DNA of 64,000 bases. Origin: Monarcha castaneiventris obscurior. Its lineage: Eukaryota > Chordata > Aves > Passeriformes > Monarchidae. A model generated the notes under the pieces. The model searched no databases. It had not been told where the DNA came from and was given only the letters and a program-made list of their open reading frames with translations. The stretch is taken from the NCBI GenBank assembly GCA_026261815.1, contig JAMPIT010000493.1, positions 7,457,501 through 7,521,500 on the forward strand, written 5' to 3'. Position numbers and translations under genes: made by a program. Shown piece by piece: positions 58,601-64,000 of this stretch. Position 1 is the first letter of the stretch. Each line of letters opens with the position of its first letter.

Positions 58601-60967
58601 AGTTTAAAAAGAGTAAGTTTGTGTATTCATATGAATACTTAAGGAAATTATATATATATTAAAGAAAAATTAATTGCATTCTCAGTTTTCTTAGGGAAAG
58701 CACAGTTTTAAATTTTTTTAAATAAGAATATCCTTTCCTATTTTCTGTAAGATTTCAGGTTGTTTTGCTCAGGTAACTATCCTATAAAGGAAGCTTTTGA
58801 TACAAAGAATAAGATTCTTGGAGAAATCACTGCTCTTTTTCCATGCGGGCTTTACATTATAATCTGATCTGTGAGATGAAATAACTGCTATTGTTTACAT
58901 CTTTCCCTTGATCCTTTTGTCATTATTAGAGTAACTTACCTGAGAGGCAGAGGTACAAAGGCTCACCTTCCACAATTAATAAAATTACACTTGATGAGAA
59001 GCTTAATGTTGTCAGAAGTGCTGTAGAAGATCTTAAGAGAAAGTTGGAAATTTTACTCTTGGAGAATTATGCTCAGCAGCTCCCACCAGGTGATTTTTCC
59101 TTATTTTGAAATCTTTTTATTAGAGGCAGTGGATCTAGCAAATAGAGTAAAAAATTACTTTGTGCTTATGAAATGCATGTGCAAATAAAACAAGAAACAC
59201 ATGATAGCAAAAATATAAAGAACATTGTAAAAGTTTTTAAGACAGAAACTGCTTTATCTGCATAGAACAATCCAACTGCTTTACCCATCTCATTCCTCTG
59301 ACAGCTCTCTTCTGACCACAGCAGCATACAGTGTTTTGTTAATTTTGTGTAAAAACATTTGCATACTCATCCTTTGTAATTTATACAATTAAAAAAAAGC
59401 AACTCCTTGTTTTGTACTTGAACCAGTAGCTGGGTTTATTTAAGGCGTGTTTTCCTTTAGAAGCTTAAATACTTGCCATGTACATTTTGAAGAAATGCCT
59501 TAACACTTCACTCATTTTTGTATTTAGTGCAGCCTCCCGACTCGTATCGGGAGCCAAGTGTCTGCTCATCATCTCCAGAGTCTGCAGCTGAAAGTCCTGC
59601 ACCAACCATTTCCAGCCAGTTTTCTCAGTGTAAGTATCCAGGCCAGCAGGACTCTTAACAACATCCAGGTCACTCTGAGATTGGATTTGCTGAAGAAAAC
59701 TGCCCTTGCCAACATCAGCAGGCAATGTGTCTGTTTACTGAAGCATGGAAACACAGTGGAGTTGCCATGAATGAATCAGTTACTGACACATAATGTAACA
59801 CTGTACCTGACTGCGGATGCAAGATAAAAAAAGATAAGAAGCCTGTTTCATGGAGGTGTGTAAGCTGTGTGGTTGCTTGTGCTGGCTGCAGAGTCTGAGC
59901 TGGTGTACAGGCAGTTACTGCACCTCACCGATCTTTGCTGATAAACTGTAATTGCTCCAGTTGTTACTTGAATTCTGCATCATTTTGACAGAAACATTTT
60001 TACAGTCAACACACTGTACTACAGCTGTAGCTTAACACAGAAAACAAATGTTTTTACTGATAAAATATGTCAGAACTTGTCCCAGTGAACAGATGACTGT
60101 AAACTTTATTAAGGTAAGCATGCCATTTATTATTGACAAAAAGGTAATTTTAAAAAAATATTGTGGCTAGGAATAAAATCTGTCTTGTAGGGTGCAAATA
60201 CATTCACCTTCCCACTGGAGTGCACATGAGTCTGTCATGGATATTTACACAGTTGTGCCTGTTAAATGTTTCAGTATGCCCAGGATACAGTTGATAGTGC
60301 TTGGTTGAGGATTCTTGAACTTCGTCTCAGGTTTATTGTGTGATCATTTGGTTTTATTTCTCTTCTGGAGCAGGGATGCACCTGCTTTCTTGTTGCCTAC
60401 AGGTGAAAATATTTTCCTTTCTGTCTTCCAGGGGCAGATGATGTGACTTTTGACCCCACAAGAGTACACGAGCGCTTGGCACTCACAGCCCAGAACAGGA
60501 GAGTGATGGTTTCCAGCCACCTGACCAGTTATGGACAATCACCCAGAAGATTCTGCATCAGCCAAGTGATGTGTTCACAGGGCTTCTCTACTGGGTGCCA
60601 CTACTGGGAAGTAATTACCAAAGACAGTGATGGATGGGCTGTTGGAGTTGCTCATGAAATGATTGGTAAAAGGGACAAACTGGGAAGAACTGAGCATTCC
60701 TGGTGTGTAGAATGGCTGGGTGCTAAAAAACAGCTGTCAGCATGGCATAAGGATCAAGAAACGTTATTACACAAGGATAAACCGCTGAAGGTTGGAGTTT
60801 TCCTGGAGCTACAAAAGAAGACTGTGTCATTTTACTCAATCACTGACAAAGAAATGCTTTTGCATACCTTTGAAATCAGTACCTCAAATCCTCTCTACCC
60901 TGCTTTCTGGCTATACAGTCTAGAAAGAAATGGATCTTTAACTATAAGTCAGCCAAACAGGAGATAA
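55700..60967 (+). CDS. RNF135: RNF135 (RIPLET), RING-SPRY E3 ubiquitin ligase (complete)
   Basis: Cytosolic E3 ligase that recognises RNA-bound RIG-I and adds K63-linked ubiquitin, triggering MAVS signalling. Exons: 55700-56044, 56934-57020, 57566-57736, 58930-59089, 59528-59629, 60432-60967 (TAA 60965-60967). Total 1401 nt, 466 aa (human 432). A C3HC4 RING uses C18, C21, C34, H36, C39, C42, C55 and C58. Exons 2-4 encode a coiled coil (EEIWESSKQEE, QEQKAAQQKIEETIHQL). The last exon is a complete PRY-SPRY domain (FDPTRVHERLAL, GWAVGVA, YPAFWLYSL). The start has an ideal context (GGGCCATGG) and sits where family homology begins, but the frame is open upstream to 55370 with other ATGs. The SPRY matches RNF135 better than TRIM25 in the residues I remember, and the neighbours agree. 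Confidence 0.93.
56060..56345. repeat. Degenerate GC-rich minisatellite at the start of RNF135 intron 1
   Basis: Repeated words such as CCCGGGGCTCCATCCC and GACATCCCGGG recur every ~24-26 bp over about 285 bp, starting 16 bp after the exon-1 donor. The copies are imperfect, so unit boundaries are approximate. Confidence 0.7.
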
Positions 60968-62311
60968 AGCCTGTTGAGAACAGGAACAATTTTGCCAATG
61001 ACTGCAGAGTTTCTACAAAAGCCTCAGTGTTTAACACAGGAATGTACCGAGGAATTTAGCTACCCAGGCTTTCCTGGGAATCAGCAACTGATACTTCTGT
61101 CTTCTGTGCTCTGGTCTAGCTATGCTTCATTAAAGTGATTCCAGCCTATGCTAAAGGCAGTAACCACCCCTGTGGGAGTCAGGTGGATTTCTCAAGCAGC
61201 TTTAAGTAGTCCCAGGATATTCAAAGGAAAGAATGTACTAAGGAGCTCTAATGTTGGGGATAAGCCTTTCTCATGGACCTAACTTTTCCTACATTGATAT
61301 AAAAAATACAGAAGAACAGATGATGCCATTACTTTCTGTCAAGTGAGGTTTTTTTAAGACAGAGCTGATTGATTAAAGAATGCTCAGAGGGCAAGAATGT
61401 TAGTGATTTTAGGTATGAAAATCTTTCCCTTTAGGGTAGGCATTAACTAGGAAATAGTCTTCATATTTGAGGACCTGGCACTGTGGGGAGGTGTCCCAGA
61501 AGAACATAATCTCACTAGAGCCATATTTTAGTCTTGCCCAAAGGGTTGTCAGTCCTGGTGGTAGTGTGACCATGGGAATGGTTGTGGAAGCAGATGTTCA
61601 GGTGTGTTTATAGCAGCTAATAAATCATGCAGTCACTTTACTGCTCTTAAAGGGCCTGCAAACAGGACTGTGTCATGGCAAGGACTGTCTGGTCTTGCCA
61701 GGGAGCCTGAGACAAAGCAAGAGGTTCTCAGTTGCCTGTGGGGGGTGAAAGGACCAGAGCTGAGGTCCCACAAAACCTATGGACAGCTCCATTTCTGAGA
61801 GATCCACTGCTTCATGCAGGCAAACTGAAAGCAGCATTCACAAGAAGCAAAAGCTTTTTCAGGAAGACTGTGGCATTCCAGAATTAAAAAAATAAATAGT
61901 TTATTGTGAATAAAACTGGGATTCAGCTCTCTCATTTAGTGGAATGGAGTTCCTTGGCTTTTAAAGTCATTGACAGAACTGCTGCTCACCTTCAGAGTTA
62001 CTCTGCTGTCACTGAACACCCTGATGGACTAAATGCACATTTGTATGATCCCAGGGGTGTGCCTGTCAGCATCTCCAAGGCTGGGGTAGCTTTCCTGAGA
62101 TAGCCAAAGCCACTACCTTGTTAAGATTGAGGTGTCCTTTGCTGGTTCATTTGGAAAAACAACAGCTACAGCATGAACTCACTGGACATCCCTGATTTCC
62201 CACATACGAGTCGCACCGTAGCGCCCAGAGGCAGCAATTTGTTACGGTTTGGATAACAGCAACAACACACATAACAACACACAATGCAGATGGGAACCCA
62301 CTGTGTCACTA
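60968..62311. other. RNF135 3' UTR and RNF135-RHOT1 spacer
   Basis: Two AATAAA signals at 61891-61896 and 61909-61914 are the likely RNF135 poly(A) signals, giving a 3' UTR of about 0.95 kb. No other gene is visible before the CR1 fragment at 62312. Confidence 0.55.
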
Positions 62312-62517
62312 CGTGGACATTAGGAAGAATTTCCCGATTAGAAGATCAAACATTGGAACGGGCTGCCCAGGGTGGAGTCACCATCTCCAGAGGTGTTTAA
62401 GGAATGACTGGACGTGGCACTCGGTGCCACGGTCCGGTTGACACGGTGGTGTTGGGTCATAGGTTGGGCTGGATGATCCCCGAGGTCTTTTCCACCCTCA
62501 TTGACTCCGTGATTCCC
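62312..62517 (+). mobile_element. CR1 LINE 3' end upstream of RHOT1
   Basis: CR1 3'-end landmarks in order: 'ttaggaagaatttcccgatt', 'ggaacgggctgcccagg', 'gtggcactcggtgccac', 'gggctggatgatccccgagg' and 'aggtcttttccaccctcatt', ending near GACTCCGTGATTCC. It is 5'-truncated, with many CpGs retained. It abuts the RHOT1 CpG island. Confidence 0.87.
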
Positions 62518-63070
62518 GGTGTGCTCCGACAGCTCCGAGCTGTCCCTCAGCGCTCGCTGCCCTCACGGCCGCGCTGCCCCGGCAGCCGCCGCCTCCCACC
62601 CGCGCCCTCAGGGGCAGCCGCCGCCCCGCGCAGCCGCCGCGCAGCCGCCGCTCGCGGCCGGTCCCTCGCGAGCCGCCGTAGCGCGCTCGCCCCGCTCCGT
62701 GAGGGGAGCCCGGGCAGCGCAGGCCGCAGCGGCGCCGCCGCCGCCGCCCCGCCCGATGTGAGCGGCCCTGGGTCGGGGGCAGTGAGCGCGGCCATGAAGA
62801 AGGACGTGCGGATCCTGCTGGTGGGAGAACGTGAGTGCCGGGGCAGGCTGGGGGGTCTCCGACTGTCACATCGCCTCGGTGCCGCGGGGCTCAGCCCGGC
62901 CCGGGCAGGGCAGGGAGCCCGGGGCAGCGCCGGTGCGGCGGGGCGTGCAGGGGTCGGGGTGCGCTAGCCGTGACCGATCGGAGCGCTGGCCTGGAGCCGC
63001 TCCGCTCCTTGCGCTGGGCGCCGAGCGCGGCCGGCACTTGGTGGAGTTGTGCGGCTTGGACGTCCCTGAG
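62518..63070 (+). promoter_or_regulatory. RHOT1: CpG island over RHOT1 promoter and exon 1
   Basis: Dense CpG and GCCGCC/GCGG-rich sequence surrounds the first coding exon, beginning right after the CR1 fragment. No TATA box is visible upstream of the start codon. Confidence 0.75.
62794..62830 (+). CDS. RHOT1: RHOT1 (Miro1), mitochondrial Rho GTPase, first coding exon (3' partial)
   Basis: Outer-mitochondrial-membrane GTPase with two GTPase domains and EF hands that links mitochondria to kinesin/dynein adaptors. Only exon 1 is in the window. It encodes MKKDVRILLVGE plus the first base of the next codon, then a GTGAGT donor. The sequence is the beta-1 strand leading into the P-loop of the N-terminal GTPase. 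MKKD...LLVGE matches RHOT1, whereas I recall RHOT2 as MRRD...LLLGE. Start context is GCGGCCATGA. Bases 62831-64000 are intron 1. Identification rests on 12 residues plus known linkage to SUZ12 in mammals. Confidence 0.85.
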
Positions 63071-63123
63071 ATGACACCGGGGTGAAAATCTTGCCCGGTA
63101 ATTGGCCACGGCCTGTTTAAACT

Positions 63124-63218
63124 TTTGGTTTTCTTTTTACTTTCTTTTATTTTTTTTCTTTTCTTTTATTTTTTTCTTTTCTTTTTTTTCTTTTTTTTTT
63201 TTTTCTTTTTCCTTTACA
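63124..63218. repeat. Long pyrimidine (T/C) tract in RHOT1 intron 1
   Basis: About 95 bp of nearly uninterrupted T with scattered C (TTTTC-type units, a few A) on the plus strand. It is a low-complexity tract likely to vary in length. Confidence 0.85.
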
Positions 63219-63525
63219 CCCCTGTGAAAATAGCACTTGCGCGTTTCCGATTTACTGACTTTGGAAATCAGTGGCCCGATGTGCTCCTAGTGGTTCTAGG
63301 TCCGGTGTTGTGGGTTTGTGGCCAGGACAGGGCCAGGGAGCCCAGATCCCTTTTTCTGCTTTTAACTTTCTGCGTGACCTTGGATAAACAGCACACACGT
63401 AGGTGCATGCCAGAGGTACTGTGAGTCTGGATTTTTTCATGTGTTCCTAAAATTGTGTCCTGAAGTTCACACTTAGGTACCCAAATAATTGACAAGGCTT
63501 GCTCAGAGGCTCAGCTTCCCACCGG

Positions 63526-63533
63526 TATAAATA
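63526..63533 (+). promoter_or_regulatory. TATA-box-like motif in RHOT1 intron 1
   Basis: TATAAATA in the context CCGGTATAAATAGC lies about 0.7 kb after RHOT1 exon 1, a near-ideal TATA box in sense orientation. No downstream exon can be assigned in the remaining 470 bp, so function is speculative. Confidence 0.25.
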
Positions 63534-64000
63534 GCAGCAAGGAGGTTCTGTTAGTTTGCAAAGCGAGCTTGAGTTCCTCAAGGGGAAAGAATACAGAGTA
63601 ATTACCAAGTGTTATTTGTAAAATTACCTCGTTATGCTAAGAATGTGGTAACTACTAACAAAGCTTTCCTGAGATTGAATGCCCCATATATATTTATAGT
63701 GCAGTTTATGCAGTTGTTTTATAGTGCAGTTTGGCTCTGTCTGTACTGCATAGAAAGGCTCTCTGTGACTTTTCTAGAGAGGAATCTTGAGGGAGCTGTC
63801 ACTGTGCAGAAAGAGCTAACTCATTAAGATTGTGTTTGGTTGGTTTTGCATGACTGTGTTTAGGAATTGGTGCCTTTGAATACACTGTTTAATTCCTGTT
63901 TAGAATATATGCCTGCTTTACCTCAGTGCCTTTGACAAGCCAGTGTTCTGGGCTGGCTCTATGCAGTGGTTTCAGCACAGGTGTAACAGGTGCTTTGTTT

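Overview
The window is vertebrate nuclear DNA from a bird, most likely a passerine. The evidence is large spliced genes with GT-AG introns, AT-rich introns alternating with GC-rich CpG islands at gene starts, 3' ends of CR1 LINEs (the main avian retroposon), and several solo LTRs of kinds I associate with songbird genomes. An intact RNF135 (RIPLET) argues against a galliform. Species and chromosome cannot be fixed from sequence alone.

Layout: SUZ12 (+, C-terminal two thirds, stop at 9950) runs tail-to-tail into CRLF3 (-, 28484 to 16653). CRLF3 shares a 608-bp CpG-island promoter, head-to-head, with ATAD5 (+, 29093-43672). ADAP2 (+, 46915-54182), RNF135 (+, 55700-60967) and the first coding exon of RHOT1 (+, 62794-62830) follow on the same strand. 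I rebuilt every exon by hand from reading frame, splice sites and remembered vertebrate protein sequence. Reading frames close across all junctions: CRLF3 442 aa, ATAD5 1826 aa, ADAP2 363 aa, RNF135 466 aa. Almost all ORFs outside these exons are chance ORFs or frame shadows.

Functionally the genes do not form an operon-like unit. SUZ12 is a core subunit of the H3K27 methyltransferase PRC2. CRLF3 is an orphan cytokine-receptor-like protein. ATAD5 is the large subunit of the PCNA-unloading clamp loader. ADAP2 is an ARF6 GAP with two PH domains. RNF135 is the RING-SPRY ubiquitin ligase that activates RIG-I. RHOT1 is the mitochondrial Rho GTPase Miro1. They correspond to the human 17q11.2 neighbourhood around NF1, but the order differs: the CRLF3-ATAD5-ADAP2-RNF135 block lies between SUZ12 and RHOT1, and TEFM is not seen where mammals have it.

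Most notable: the CRLF3/ATAD5 promoter carries four perfect CRE palindromes (three phased at 16 bp), an E2F site and two CACGTG boxes; ATAD5 has a short uORF and two different minisatellites in the first 300 bp of intron 1; RNF135 has a perfect ISRE just before its start codon; CRLF3 has a GC-AG intron and an ERV LTR ending 17 bp from a splice donor; and two solo LTRs with target-site duplications lie in SUZ12 and ADAP2 introns. I see no unknown multi-gene system here.
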